The notes under the pieces: model-generated | Told to the model about the DNA's origin: nothing | Database searches by the model: none | What the model saw: only the letters and a program-made list of their open reading frames with translations | Position numbers and translations under genes: made by a program | Part shown: positions 1 to 8,383 of the stretch, in pieces | Numbering within the stretch: the first letter of the stretch is position 1 | Layout of the letters: each line of letters begins with the position of its first letter | DNA from: Fulvimarina uroteuthidis | GTDB lineage: Bacteria; Pseudomonadota; Alphaproteobacteria; Rhizobiales; Rhizobiaceae | Assembly (NCBI RefSeq): GCF_034321785.1 | Contig: NZ_JAXLPB010000004.1 | Coordinates: 248,001-312,000, forward strand | DNA: 64,000 nt | Direction: 5' to 3'

Positions 1-105
1 GAAGCCGCCCTCGCGGATCAGATCGGTCGCGGCATCGAGGGCCTCGTCCCTGTTCAGTCGTGGCGGGCGCCCCCTCTTCCTCACTCGTGCCGTGTCGAAG
101 GTCAT
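1..105 (-). CDS. TetR/AcrR-family regulator, N-terminal fragment (cut by window edge)
   Basis: Only the first 35 codons lie in the window; the rest runs off the left edge. Reading leftward from the ATG at 105, the peptide has a basic start (RKRGRPPRLNRDEAL) followed by LDAATDLIREGGF. That is the typical opening of the TetR DNA-binding domain, where a basic GRPP stretch leads into helix 1. A GAGCG stretch about 7 nt upstream could be the ribosome binding site. The frame stays open for some way upstream of this ATG, so an earlier start at a further in-frame ATG is possible. The target genes cannot be told from the fragment. Confidence 0.75.
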   Translation of the reverse strand, partial: MTFDTARVRKRGRPPRLNRDEALDAATDLIREGGF

Positions 106-897
106 GGGCAAACGCTCGTGTGGGTTCGAGACGGTGGGAAAGCAGATAGGGCGCGTGCGCGACCCGTTCCATGCAATGACCGGCATCAGTCCGGATCGAG
201 GCGCCTGTCGCTTCAGCTGTACGAAACGCCAGATCCGTTCAATGTCATCGCACGTCAACGGCACGGCGATACTCCAGCGGATGCCACCGGTGAGCCGAAT
301 GCCCTGGAAGGAGGCTATGGACGTCGGGCTTCGCCGAATGGCAGACGTCAGCTTTGGACGGGCCCCTGTATCCCGCAACAGAACCGGGAATCCGACCGGC
401 CTCGTGTCCCCTTACCGCCGGGTCAATCGCCGAGCCTGCGGGCTTGCCTCGATAAAAATCGTCAGGACAATGCTGCAAGAATGAAAGGATTTCGTCTTGT
501 CCGGCTCATCGCCCCCGTGCCGGCCCGGCAGGACGATCGTCATGGTGACGGATTCGCCCGCTGCCGCTGTTCTTTGCGAACTGCCGGGCGAAGAGGGCGG
601 GATCAGACCGCCAAAGGCCTAAGTGCTCTTCCTGAAACGCTGGCGGAACCGACTGACCGAGCTCATCGGCCCAGGCGGCGCTCCGCACGGGGTCACCTTT
701 CAGCTCTGCGCCGAACCGATATTGGTGCCGACGCTCCCAGCGTGCTGCACCGTGATCATGGATTTTCCGCTTGCTCACGAGATGGAAGGCGTCCGCCCCG
801 CGGTCGAGAAACCGGTCACGCCTTGCGCTCTCGGCCACCCTGGAGCAACGCGCGTCGCTTCACACGCATGATGGTCCAGCCGTCTCTTTGCTTTCAC
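106..897. other. Unassigned stretch without a convincing gene
   Basis: About 790 bases lie between the TetR start and the hairpin beyond the outer-membrane gene. The longest minus-strand open frames (245-478 and 506-838) have no visible ribosome binding site and no family I recognise, and the plus-strand frame across 118-1038 has the arginine-rich make-up of an antisense shadow. It may be a decayed gene or ordinary spacer. I see no RNA gene in it. Confidence 0.4.
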
Positions 898-937
898 GCA
901 TCGGCCCGAAGATCGATGCCGATCTTCGGGCCGATGC
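898..937 (-). terminator. 18-bp perfect hairpin downstream of the outer-membrane protein gene
   Basis: Positions 898-915 and 920-937 are exact reverse complements around a 4-nt ATGC loop. The hairpin lies 20 nt beyond the stop codon of the minus-strand outer-membrane protein gene, so it probably ends or protects that transcript. Neither side is followed by a T-run, so it is not a textbook intrinsic terminator. Confidence 0.6.
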
Positions 938-956
938 TCACGATCCGCAGGGCCGG

Positions 957-1688
957 TCAGAAGCGGAAGTTCAAGCCGGTCTTGAGGGTGTGGAATTCGA
1001 TGTCCTGGTTTACACTCACGCCCTGGGCGTCCTTGTAAAGCCGATCTTCGCCGAGATCGTGATAGCCGTATTCGGTCTGCACGGAGACGCTATCGGTCGC
1101 CTTCAACTCGAGACCGGCTCCCACCGCATAGCCATACTTCGTATCGCTCTTGCGTGACTCCGAATTCGAAACCAGCAGACTGCCCGTGCGCAAGCCATCA
1201 TCGATCGTGGTTTCGGTCTTTCCGTAGGCGAGGCCGGCATGACCATAAGCGAGGACACGGTCGCTGGCGTATCCGGCTCGTGCCCGGACCGTTCCGAGAT
1301 GCTCGACCGTCGTCGACACCGTCTGCGAACGTTCGCTCGTGCCGATCCGCTCCCGCGACGATGCCTCCGCATCGATGTCGGTCAGCGCGAAATCGGCGAC
1401 GCCACCGACAAGGGCATTGCCCATCTGAACGTCATAGCCGGCCTGCACGCCGCCAAATGCACCGCCGGCGGACTGGTCGTATCCCGTTCCGTTCGAGCGG
1501 TCGTAAGTCGTATCGCCGGATGCAATTCCGCCGAAGCCGCCGACATAGGCACCGGTCCAGTCGGTCGAAGAGGATCCGTCGTAGCTTTCGGAATAGGACG
1601 GCGACGGCTCGCTATAGGTCAGGTCTGCGGCGGACGCGACCGAGAGAGTGAGACCGAGAATAAGCGGGGCGAAAAGATATCTGCGCAT
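957..1688 (-). CDS. Outer-membrane beta-barrel protein, Omp25/Omp31-like
   Basis: The 243-residue product starts with a clear signal peptide (MRRYLFAPLILGLTLSVASA, cleavage before ADLTY). The mature protein has the pattern of rhizobial and Brucella Omp25/Omp31 small porin-like antigens: a low-complexity Ser/Tyr/Asp start, WTGAYVGGFGG as first strand, alternating amphipathic strands, and a C-terminal strand ending in Phe (LKTGLNFRF), as beta-barrels inserted by BAM do. It should sit in the outer membrane as an eight-stranded barrel. An in-frame GTG/ATG extension upstream would put 70 charged residues before the signal peptide, so the ATG at 1688 is preferred. It is divergent from the antiporter gene. 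Confidence 0.85.
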   Translation of the reverse strand: MRRYLFAPLILGLTLSVASAADLTYSEPSPSYSESYDGSSSTDWTGAYVGGFGGIASGDTTYDRSNGTGYDQSAGGAFGGVQAGYDVQMGNALVGGVADFALTDIDAEASSRERIGTSERSQTVSTTVEHLGTVRARAGYASDRVLAYGHAGLAYGKTETTIDDGLRTGSLLVSNSESRKSDTKYGYAVGAGLELKATDSVSVQTEYGYHDLGEDRLYKDAQGVSVNQDIEFHTLKTGLNFRF

Positions 1689-1990
1689 GGCGATAATGGT
1701 GATCCCTAAAGTTCGATCGAGCCGCTTTAGCAAACGTTCACCACGCCGGCCAATCGATCTTCGGAACAAGGAAAACAATGTCTTAAGACGGCTTTTGCAC
1801 GAGGACCCGCCCTGCTCTCTGGTCAAGGTGTGAAGCGATCCTTCGCGCGGGTTCGAGGACGGCGGCGACGCCGCGCCTGTCCGGGTTTCCGTGAGCAATT
1901 GCTGGACAGCATCCTCTGCCGTCCCAGGTGAATTTGGACGTCGAGGCGCAGCTTCCTCGATCGGATCGCATCAAGGACGATACCCGCTTC
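1689..1990. promoter_or_regulatory. Divergent intergenic region between outer-membrane protein and antiporter
   Basis: The 302 bases between two divergent starts must hold both promoters. The part near 1760-1800 is relatively A-rich, but I cannot assign -35 and -10 boxes with confidence and see no strong palindrome. Confidence 0.4.
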
Positions 1991-3022
1991 ATGCCCGACT
2001 TCGGTTCTCTCGGACTCATCGGCAATCTGATCATCTTCGCGCTCGCCGCCGCCGCGATCGGCTATGCCGGCGTCAAACTGTCCAGCGTCGCCGACGAACT
2101 GGCCGACCGCACCGGTCTCGGCGAAATCGTCGCCGGCGCGCTTTTCGTCGGCGCCGCCACATCTCTGCCGGGGGCGATCACCTCCGTCTCGACCGCCTAT
2201 CAGGGCTTCCCCGAGCTTGCGATCGGCAATGCGCTCGGCGGGCTCACAGCGCAGACCCTGTTCATCGCCGTCGCAGACCTGTTCTATCGCCGCGCCAATC
2301 TCGAGCATGCCGCAGCGTCCCCCGTCGCGATGGTCCAGGGCATTCTCCTCAATGCCATGATCTGCATCGCGCTTCTGGGGTCTGTCACGGCCGGCATCAG
2401 CGTCTTCGGCACGCATCCGGTCTCGAGCCTTCTGCCGATCGTCTATATCATCGGCCTCTTCATGCTGAGGCGCATCCGCAACGAGGACATGTGGCGGGCG
2501 GTGCAGACCGACGAGACTCGTGAGGAGGAGTCCGATCCGGCCGACAGCGAGGATGAACGCACCGACAAGACGCTCTGGATCCGGTTCGTCCTCTATGGCG
2601 CCATCACGGCTGTCGCCGGTTATGCAATAGGCGAGTCCTCGATCGCGATCGTCGGTCTTACAGGCGTTTCACAAACCCTGTTCGGCACGACATTCACCGC
2701 GATCGCCAATTCGCTGCCGGAACTCGTCACGGCGATCGCAGCGGTGCGCATCGGCGCCGTCAGCCTGGCCGTGGGCAACATCATCGGTGGCAACGCCTTC
2801 GAGGTGCTGTTCCTGTCGCTTGCCGATTTTGTCACGCCGGAATCGATCTATCGCGCGGTCACGCCTGACGATCAGGCAACGGCGCTCTTCGCCATGCTGA
2901 TGGTCACGGTCATCTTGCTCGGCATGATGAAGCGGGAGAAGCGCGGCTTCCTGAACATCGGGTTCGAATCGACCATCGTCTTTGCGCTCTATGCGCTCTC
3001 GGTTCTCGTGATCGCCCTGTAA
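1991..3022 (+). CDS. CaCA-superfamily cation antiporter (Na+/Ca2+ exchanger type)
   Basis: The product has about 343 residues and two copies of the exchanger alpha repeat. The first is near residues 40-85 (GAATSLPGAITS, then AIGNALGGLTAQ). The second is in the C-terminal half (TFTAIANSLPELVTAIAA, then LAVGNIIGGNAFEVLF). The SLPE-type motif followed by a GN-GG motif is the ion-binding signature of the CaCA family. The repeats lie among about ten hydrophobic segments, split by an acidic cytoplasmic loop (DETREEESDPADSEDE). It should exchange Ca2+ or another cation against Na+ or H+ across the inner membrane. A GTG start at 1928 is possible, but it adds a charged stretch; the ATG at 1991 begins just before the first membrane segment. 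Confidence 0.85.
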   Translation: MPDFGSLGLIGNLIIFALAAAAIGYAGVKLSSVADELADRTGLGEIVAGALFVGAATSLPGAITSVSTAYQGFPELAIGNALGGLTAQTLFIAVADLFYRRANLEHAAASPVAMVQGILLNAMICIALLGSVTAGISVFGTHPVSSLLPIVYIIGLFMLRRIRNEDMWRAVQTDETREEESDPADSEDERTDKTLWIRFVLYGAITAVAGYAIGESSIAIVGLTGVSQTLFGTTFTAIANSLPELVTAIAAVRIGAVSLAVGNIIGGNAFEVLFLSLADFVTPESIYRAVTPDDQATALFAMLMVTVILLGMMKREKRGFLNIGFESTIVFALYALSVLVIAL

Positions 3023-3245
3023 CGGGCCGCGTCCGTCCACGAAAATCACGGATCGGCGGCTTCGAAGCGATGCTCCCGCTGGGGACGGGCTTCGGTTTCG
3101 CAGGCGGATGGACGGTCCACATCCAGAACGATCCTGTGGTACGGATCTTCGGGCTGCGAAGAAAGGCACCGACATCGGGAGACGAAGCCTCAGGAGAGCC
3201 CTCCGCCGCGCAAGCAACCCCGCAGAAAATCTCTCTTAGATATCA

Positions 3246-3268
3246 ATACAATTCTACTAAAATTGTAT
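3246..3268. promoter_or_regulatory. Operator-like dyad upstream of the RTX gene
   Basis: ATACAATT at 3246-3253 is mirrored by AATTGTAT at 3261-3268 across a 7-nt spacer. It lies in a sharply AT-rich strip (about 3236-3310) inside a GC-rich chromosome, a little over 100 nt upstream of the RTX start. It is probably a repressor or activator site or part of the promoter. The 220 bases before it (3023-3240) show nothing else I can support. Confidence 0.5.
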
Positions 3269-3282
3269 GGTTAACACAAAAA

Positions 3283-3299
3283 TAAAAGAGCATCTTTTA
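3283..3299. promoter_or_regulatory. Second palindrome upstream of the RTX gene
   Basis: TAAAAGA at 3283-3289 and TCTTTTA at 3293-3299 form a perfect 7-bp dyad around GCA. It is 14 nt downstream of the other dyad and about 72 nt before the chosen start, so the two may form one regulatory region. Confidence 0.45.
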
Positions 3300-3370
3300 C
3301 AGATACTCGGTTCGTGCTTCTTATGTTGCAGGAAATTGCCCTGACGCACCATATCAGAACGGACTTGGCC

Positions 3371-5101
3371 ATGATGACGAATCCTCAATCCGATCGCGAC
3401 TGGATGCAGGACTATATCGACGAACAGAATCGTCGTTATGCCGAAGAGGCCAGGAAGCAGGCCGCTTTGGTCACGCATGAAATGGCAAGCGACGAGACCG
3501 ACCACACGGCGAGCGGAGCCAAGGTCGACGTCATCGGAAACGATCTCGACAACAGGATCGACGGCGCGCTTCTTCGCTATGCCAGTGGCGGCGCAGGGAA
3601 CGATACGATCCTTGGCGCGTCGAATTCGCGGATCGTAGGTGGAACCGGCAACGACCTGTTGATCGGGGGGACGGGAACCACCGACATCTCCGGCGACGAA
3701 GGAGACGATACGATCATTGCCACTTCCGGCATAAACCGGATCGAGACCGGTTCCGGGACCGACATCGTCATCGTCAAGAAAGACGCCGAAGAGGTCATCC
3801 TCTTCGATTTCGATCCCAGTCGGGACAAGCTCGACCTGACCGACCTCGGCATTTCGAGCTTTGAGGATTTCAATGCCAAAGCGGTCATTACGGAAGGCAA
3901 CGAAATCTTCAACGTCACCCTCATTGCGATCGGCGGCGTCGTCTTGAATCTTCAGAACACATTGAGCCTGGACGGCTTCAAAGACTTTCTGGTCACCGAT
4001 GCCGAGCAGCCGGTTGTGCCCGATGCGGACGAGGACGCAGACGCGGGCGCCGACGCGACACTCATCCGGTCTTACGAGGCGGGCGGCTATATCGAGGGCA
4101 CGCACGGAAACGATCGGTTCGAAGGGTCGGACCAGAACGATACCTTCTATGGCGGCAAGGGCGACGATCATTATGTCGGTGGCACTGGCTACAACCAGGT
4201 CGACTACGATGGAGCCGCGCCCGACTACACCTTCACTCGCAACGCAGACGGCACTGTCACGGTGACCAGCGAGCTGTACGGGACAGACACTTTGACCGAT
4301 ATCGCAGGTATCTGGTTTCGCGGCTCCGCGGAATGGCATCCGACCGACGATCTTGTTGCCACAAACGGTTCCGGGGGTCTCACCGTCATGACCTCGGATG
4401 ATGAGGGTGGTTATGTGAGAGGGACCGCGGGCGACGATCTGTTCGAAGGCGGAGCCGGCGCGGATGTCTTCTACGGACGCGGCGGAAACGACGAGTTCAT
4501 CGGGGGCGCAGGCTATAATCAGGTCGATTACGACGGTGCGGTCGCCGATTACAGCTTTGTCCGCAACGACGATGGCACGGTCACAGCCTCGAACACGTCC
4601 GCAGGAACGATCGATATTCTGAGCGATATCAGCGGTGTCTGGTTTAACACGGATGCGCGGTGGGTGTCGGTCGAGGATCTTCTCGATGCCGGCCACCGCA
4701 CCCTCGTCTCCGCCAGCCGCGATGGTGGCTACATCGAAGGCACCGGAGGCGACGACCTGTTCGAGGGCCGCGATGGGAACGACACCTTCTACGGCGGCAC
4801 CGGCGACGACCTCTATCGCGGGGGCGAGGGCTACAACCAGGTCGACTACGACGGCGCGGCCGCCGATTACGCGATAACGCAGAATGAGGACGGCTCCGTC
4901 ACCGTGTCCAGTCAAACCTACGGAACCGACACGCTCTTCGATATTGACGGCCTGTGGTTCCGCAGCGACAGCACGTGGCACGCGATCGACGATGCAGCGC
5001 TCACAACACAGATGCATCATGTCTTCGGAAGCGACGTCGGCGGCGACCCGATGGGCATGCCTTCCGCAGACGAAACCATGATGGATCATCAGCACGCCTG
5101 A
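3371..5101 (+). CDS. Secreted RTX-type calcium-binding protein with three long repeats
   Basis: The roughly 576-residue, very acidic protein has no N-terminal signal peptide, as expected for type I secreted RTX proteins. After a charged N-terminus, nonapeptide-like repeats (GGAGNDTILG, GGTGNDLLIGG, GDEGDDTI) give a first calcium-binding block. A beta-rich segment, a short Asp/Ala linker (DADEDADAGADA) and three repeats of about 107 residues follow. Each repeat joins an RTX motif of the form GTxGxDxFEGxxGxDxFYGGxGDD to GYNQVDYDGA and a DGTVT/WF-containing beta unit. The start is uncertain: ATG at 3371 is chosen, with 3314 and 3374 as alternatives. No type I secretion genes are adjacent, and the ligand or role is unknown. 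Confidence 0.8.
   Translation: MMTNPQSDRDWMQDYIDEQNRRYAEEARKQAALVTHEMASDETDHTASGAKVDVIGNDLDNRIDGALLRYASGGAGNDTILGASNSRIVGGTGNDLLIGGTGTTDISGDEGDDTIIATSGINRIETGSGTDIVIVKKDAEEVILFDFDPSRDKLDLTDLGISSFEDFNAKAVITEGNEIFNVTLIAIGGVVLNLQNTLSLDGFKDFLVTDAEQPVVPDADEDADAGADATLIRSYEAGGYIEGTHGNDRFEGSDQNDTFYGGKGDDHYVGGTGYNQVDYDGAAPDYTFTRNADGTVTVTSELYGTDTLTDIAGIWFRGSAEWHPTDDLVATNGSGGLTVMTSDDEGGYVRGTAGDDLFEGGAGADVFYGRGGNDEFIGGAGYNQVDYDGAVADYSFVRNDDGTVTASNTSAGTIDILSDISGVWFNTDARWVSVEDLLDAGHRTLVSASRDGGYIEGTGGDDLFEGRDGNDTFYGGTGDDLYRGGEGYNQVDYDGAAADYAITQNEDGSVTVSSQTYGTDTLFDIDGLWFRSDSTWHAIDDAALTTQMHHVFGSDVGGDPMGMPSADETMMDHQHA
4073..5020 (+). repeat. Three tandem coding repeats of about 320 bp
   Basis: The Tyr codon of the recurring Gly-Gly-Tyr falls at 4088, 4412 and 4730, giving periods of 324 and 318 bp. 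The copies share GYNQVDYDGA and DGTV blocks but differ at many silent sites. The second has a diverged tail (ASNTSAGTIDILSDI) where the first and third have a GTDTL sequence. They are old duplications rather than recent copies. Confidence 0.8.
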
Positions 5102-5273
5102 TCCGAATCGATTGGCCTGTGTGCCCCCGTACAGGCGATCGATCGCCACGGTGTCCAGGATCCGGGGATCCGCACAGGCAAGGTCGACGAAGCGTCTGGC
5201 GATCGCGAGGTTGACGATCTGATGCGGTTTTCCGATTGCCGTCCGCCGCCACGCCTCCTCGAACCCAGTCGGG

Positions 5274-6074
5274 TCAGCCCGGATCCGCATTATCGGTCCG
5301 GGCTTTGGACAGGTCTCCTCTCGGGATCCAGGCGTCGGACCTTCTGGTCATGCGGGCTGGGTTGTCGAGATGCAGGTAATTCGCGTTGAACCCGCTGAAA
5401 GCTTTCAGGCGACGCACATCCCTGATCGTGATTTTGCGCACGTCGACTTCGATCAAGGCCTCGTCGCGCAGGCTTGCGAGCATCCGGTTTGCGTGAACCA
5501 CGGTCAGGCCCATCGTGTCACCCAGATCGGTTTGCGTGATCGGCAGCATGTAGGTGTTGTCCGTCACCAGTCCGACGGCTTCGAGCCGCACCAACAGCTC
5601 GCACAGGAGATGGGCGATCCGCTGCTCGGCCGGTCTTTGCCCCATATTGACCAACCACTCGCGCAAAGTTGCAGAATCAACGAGGCTCGCCCACCATAAT
5701 GAGCGGGCGATCGCGGGGCGATCGGTCATCGCGAGGATCACGGACCTTGGAATTTCGACCACTTGGCAAGCGGACAGCGTGCCGATGTTGTGATCCATTT
5801 CATTCAGGATGAAGGCCTGGAAATCGCAGAAGTCGCCCGGGACGAGATAGGCCATGATCTGTCGCCTGCCGCCTTCGATGATCTTGTAGCGGCAGGCGAA
5901 GCCCGCGAGAATGAGAAAAACCTTATCAGGCGTGTCGCCTTCACGAATGATGTCTTGCCTGGCACCGACTTCCCGGAGCGGTCGGGTGCACTGCTCGAGC
6001 ATCGCTTTCTCTTCTTGGGACAAGGGTTGAAAGCATTCGAGTTTTCGGACGAGGAGACTGGTTGTCGACGACAC
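5274..6074 (-). CDS. Crp/Fnr-family transcriptional regulator
   Basis: The 266-residue protein has a cyclic-nucleotide-binding-like beta-roll in the N-terminal half (IIREGDTPDKVFLILAGFACRYK, then MAYLVPGDFCDFQAF) and a C-terminal winged helix-turn-helix (ITQTDLGDTMGLTVVHANRMLASLRDEALIEV). This helix-turn-helix form is common in Crp/Fnr paralogues of Rhizobiales. There is no Fnr-type N-terminal cysteine cluster, so iron-sulfur oxygen sensing is unlikely. The GTG at 6074 is chosen because a GGAGGG sequence lies 10 nt upstream; a TTG at 6095 would extend it by seven residues. The gene is convergent with the RTX gene, and its effector and targets are unknown. Confidence 0.85.
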   Translation of the reverse strand: MSSTTSLLVRKLECFQPLSQEEKAMLEQCTRPLREVGARQDIIREGDTPDKVFLILAGFACRYKIIEGGRRQIMAYLVPGDFCDFQAFILNEMDHNIGTLSACQVVEIPRSVILAMTDRPAIARSLWWASLVDSATLREWLVNMGQRPAEQRIAHLLCELLVRLEAVGLVTDNTYMLPITQTDLGDTMGLTVVHANRMLASLRDEALIEVDVRKITIRDVRRLKAFSGFNANYLHLDNPARMTRRSDAWIPRGDLSKARTDNADPG

Positions 6075-6454
6075 TGGCTTCACTCCCTCCCGCAAGGGAC
6101 ATGGGAGTTTAAGGCGACGCGATGCCGAATGTCACCCTCAAACCTCGGGTGCCGGGATCGATGAACCGAAGTGGCAGCTACCGATATGACCCGATGGTAA
6201 CGTGCAATTGGATCATGCAGCCATCACATGTGGTGGAATATTGGAGTTCACTGATGCCCATCTATTTCTTCAATGTAACCGGAAGCTTGGTCAAACCCGA
6301 CCGCTCTGGATACGAACTCGCCGATGAGGATGCAGCATGGTCGACGGCAATTGTCTCGATGGGAGATCTGCTGAGAGACGTCGATGGTGCGAAGCATGAT
6401 AGCATCAAGACCGTGACGAATGTCACCGACGCCTTCGGGCGCCCACTCATGACC

Positions 6455-7405
6455 CTAAGTGTTCAGTCCCATACTTTGATGGTGCGGGTTTGATGTGAAG
6501 CGCGCAGGCTCTTTTTGCCATGCCTTGCAGATGGCTTCGTAGGGGGTGAGGCCTTTTAGGGTCTTGAACCTTCGGGCGAAGTTGTAGGCGGCGACGAAGT
6601 CGCCGAGGTGCTGCCGAAGCTGGTCGTGGCTGTTGTAATGGTAGCGTTTGACGGTTGCCTCCTTGATGGTTCGGTTCATCCGCTCAACCTGGCCGTTGGT
6701 CCACGGATGCTTCACCTTGGTCAGGCGATGCTCGATGCCATTCTCGTCGCAGACACGATCGAAGATATGGTGGAAAGCATGTTTGTGATGGGCGTGGTTG
6801 GTGAACTGGATACCGTTGTCGGTCAGCACGGTGTGGATCTTGTAGGGTACGGCTGCGACTAGATTGCGCAGGAACTGGGCGGCAATCATCTTGCCGGCCT
6901 GCTCGTGCAGCTCGACGAACGCGAACTTGCTGGTCCGGTCGATCGCCACAAACAGGCGCAGCTTGCCCTCGGCGGTCTGCACTTCGGCGATGTCGATGTG
7001 GAAGTAGCCAATCGGGTAGGTCTTGAACTTGCGCTTCGGCGTCTTGTCGCCGGCTACTTCGGGCAACCGGCTGATACCATGGCGCTGGAGGCATCGATGC
7101 AACGAAGACCGTGTCAGATGCGGGATCGTCGCCTGTAGTGCGTAGAGGCAGTCGTCCAGCGGCAGCAGCGTGTGCCGGCGGAAGGCGACGATGACCGCCT
7201 CGTCCTCAATGCTCAGCACCGTCGAATGAGGATCCTTCGGCCCGGTCGGCAGATCCTTGACCGCCGTGCGCTTCTTCCACTTGGCGACCGTCTTCTGATT
7301 GACGCCGTGTCGCTTCGCCAGCGCTCTCAAGCTCTCTTCACTATGCTGTATCGCTCGACGGACTGCCTCTGTCGTGCGGGCGCTGCCGTGTAGAACCTGG
7401 CCCAT
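6455..7405 (-). CDS. IS481-family transposase
   Basis: The 316-residue DDE transposase starts with a helix-turn-helix (SLRALAKRHGVNQKTVAKWKKR, residues 25-46). The integrase-core fold follows, with FHIDIAEV (Asp138), TVLTDNGIQF (Asp196) and PWTNGQVERMNRT (Glu241) as likely catalytic residues. The ATG at 7405 lies inside the right end of the element. At the other end the last codon is completed by, and the TAG stop at 6455-6457 lies wholly in, the duplicated target site rather than the element itself. It should act in trans on copies of the same element. Confidence 0.9.
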   Translation of the reverse strand: MGQVLHGSARTTEAVRRAIQHSEESLRALAKRHGVNQKTVAKWKKRTAVKDLPTGPKDPHSTVLSIEDEAVIVAFRRHTLLPLDDCLYALQATIPHLTRSSLHRCLQRHGISRLPEVAGDKTPKRKFKTYPIGYFHIDIAEVQTAEGKLRLFVAIDRTSKFAFVELHEQAGKMIAAQFLRNLVAAVPYKIHTVLTDNGIQFTNHAHHKHAFHHIFDRVCDENGIEHRLTKVKHPWTNGQVERMNRTIKEATVKRYHYNSHDQLRQHLGDFVAAYNFARRFKTLKGLTPYEAICKAWQKEPARFTSNPHHQSMGLNT

Positions 7406-7461
7406 AGTCCATCCTTCCAGGCTTGTGCCGATGATGCACCATCAAAGTCTGGGATCAAACA
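6460..7461 (-). mobile_element. IS481-family insertion sequence, complete, with inverted repeats and target duplication
   Basis: The element is 1002 bp. Its ends, 6460-6485 and 7436-7461, are inverted repeats beginning TGTT, and most of the roughly 26 positions match, including an exact ACTTTGATGGTGC block. It is bounded by direct repeats CCTAAG at 6454-6459 and 7462-7467. The clean duplication and the intact transposase suggest a fairly recent and possibly still mobile insertion. Confidence 0.9.
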
Positions 7462-7508
7462 CCTAAGCTTCGATGGCCGCCGGAACAGAATGGCCCATTG
7501 AGGCCCGA

Positions 7509-7718
7509 TCAACCGCGCGGCGTCGAGGTCGAGCCTGCGGCGTTATCGGCATGATCCGATGGGGATTCCTGCTCGTCCACGAGATCGAGCATCCAAAGGA
7601 CCTCTTCGATCTCGAAGCCCGCTGAGATCGCGGTTTGAACATCCTGGGGCGAAACGAGCGTCAGACGCGTCTCCCGTTCGTCCGCAGTCGTCTCGTCGGC
7701 GCTGGGATGTTCGGACAT
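7509..7718 (-). CDS. Small acidic hypothetical protein
   Basis: This is a 69-residue acidic, probably cytoplasmic protein with a predicted helical core (SPQDVQTAISAGFEIEEVLWMLDLVDE) and disordered ends. AAAGGCG lies about 7 nt upstream of the ATG and could be its ribosome binding site. It is convergent with the interrupted DUF6894 gene. I do not recognise a family. A second frame over the same bases has worse composition and no ribosome binding site. Confidence 0.5.
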   Translation of the reverse strand: MSEHPSADETTADERETRLTLVSPQDVQTAISAGFEIEEVLWMLDLVDEQESPSDHADNAAGSTSTPRG

Positions 7719-7734
7719 AGGATTCGCCTTTCAA

Positions 7735-8383
7735 TGAAGCGACAGTCCTGTCCTGTATTCCACGCTATTCTAGCCTTTATATTGATCTACGTTATAGGCT
7801 GCGCCATAAAGTTGCGCTGTCTGAAAACGCATCCCGACAAAGTTTGATGTCTACTGAGTGGTATGATGCGCCGGTTGCTCGGCGGCATTCAGACTGCGAA
7901 GCGTGGTTCTCAAGGGATCAGGTGCACACTCCGACGTTTCCGTGGCCTGCCTACGTCCACTTCAGGGCCAGCGCCGCCATCGCCGACTGCACGAAGAGGG
8001 AGAACACACATCCCGCGCCCCAGACCCGACCCTCTCAAACGAAGCTGAAGCCGGGTCACGTCTCGATGAAAATTCCCAGTCAGTTCCCCCTGGAAATCAC
8101 CACATGGGATCAAACAAGGACAGTCGACGCACTATTGGGATGCATCGAAGATCCATGCGGGCGAATTGAGATCCCGGACGCCTGCCGATATCGGAGAACA
8201 GTAGAGCATCGCGGGGCTCATTCGCCAGTGGGGTCAGCTCGGTCAGATTGGCCCGATCGGTTGCCTCACACTCCGTTCGCCGATCGCCACGACAGAGACA
8301 CGCGGCGACCAAACCCGACAGTTGGCCGAATGACGGACGGCGCCCCTCCAAATGAGGCCAAACGGACAGACATCGGTCGGCGC
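7735..8383. other. 650-bp stretch without a supported gene
   Basis: An open plus-strand frame (7844-8428) runs into the 3' end of the hydantoinase gene on the other strand, has no ribosome binding site and has odd composition. I see no tRNA, clear terminator or insertion-sequence ends here. It may be decayed sequence. Confidence 0.4.

Larger units (their letters stand above)
6254..7501 (+). pseudogene. DUF6894-type small protein gene, interrupted by IS481 insertion
   Basis: The first 206 bases (6254-6459) encode MPIYFFNVTG..., with DRSGYELADEDAA and VTDAFGRPLMTL, the pattern of the small DUF6894 proteins frequent in Rhizobiales. A GGAG lies 7 nt before the ATG. The frame then enters an insertion sequence and ends at 6493 with 11 foreign residues. 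Removing the element and one copy of the 6-bp target duplication joins 6459 to 7468 in frame. This restores an ATG-to-TGA gene of 79 codons ending SFDGRRNRMAH, with stop at 7499-7501. The split protein may still be made with a changed C-terminus. Confidence 0.85.

Noticed and set aside
5102..5273. A minus-strand reading (TAIGKPHQIVNLAIARRFVDLACADP) that looked like a gene start
   Set aside because: It runs into the antisense of the RTX gene, has no ribosome binding site and fits no family; at most it is a remnant.
3257..5290. A 677-codon minus-strand open frame opposite the RTX gene
   Set aside because: It is the antisense of a repeat-rich coding region. The plus-strand protein has clear RTX motifs, and the minus frame only repeats low-complexity Val/Ile/Asp blocks.
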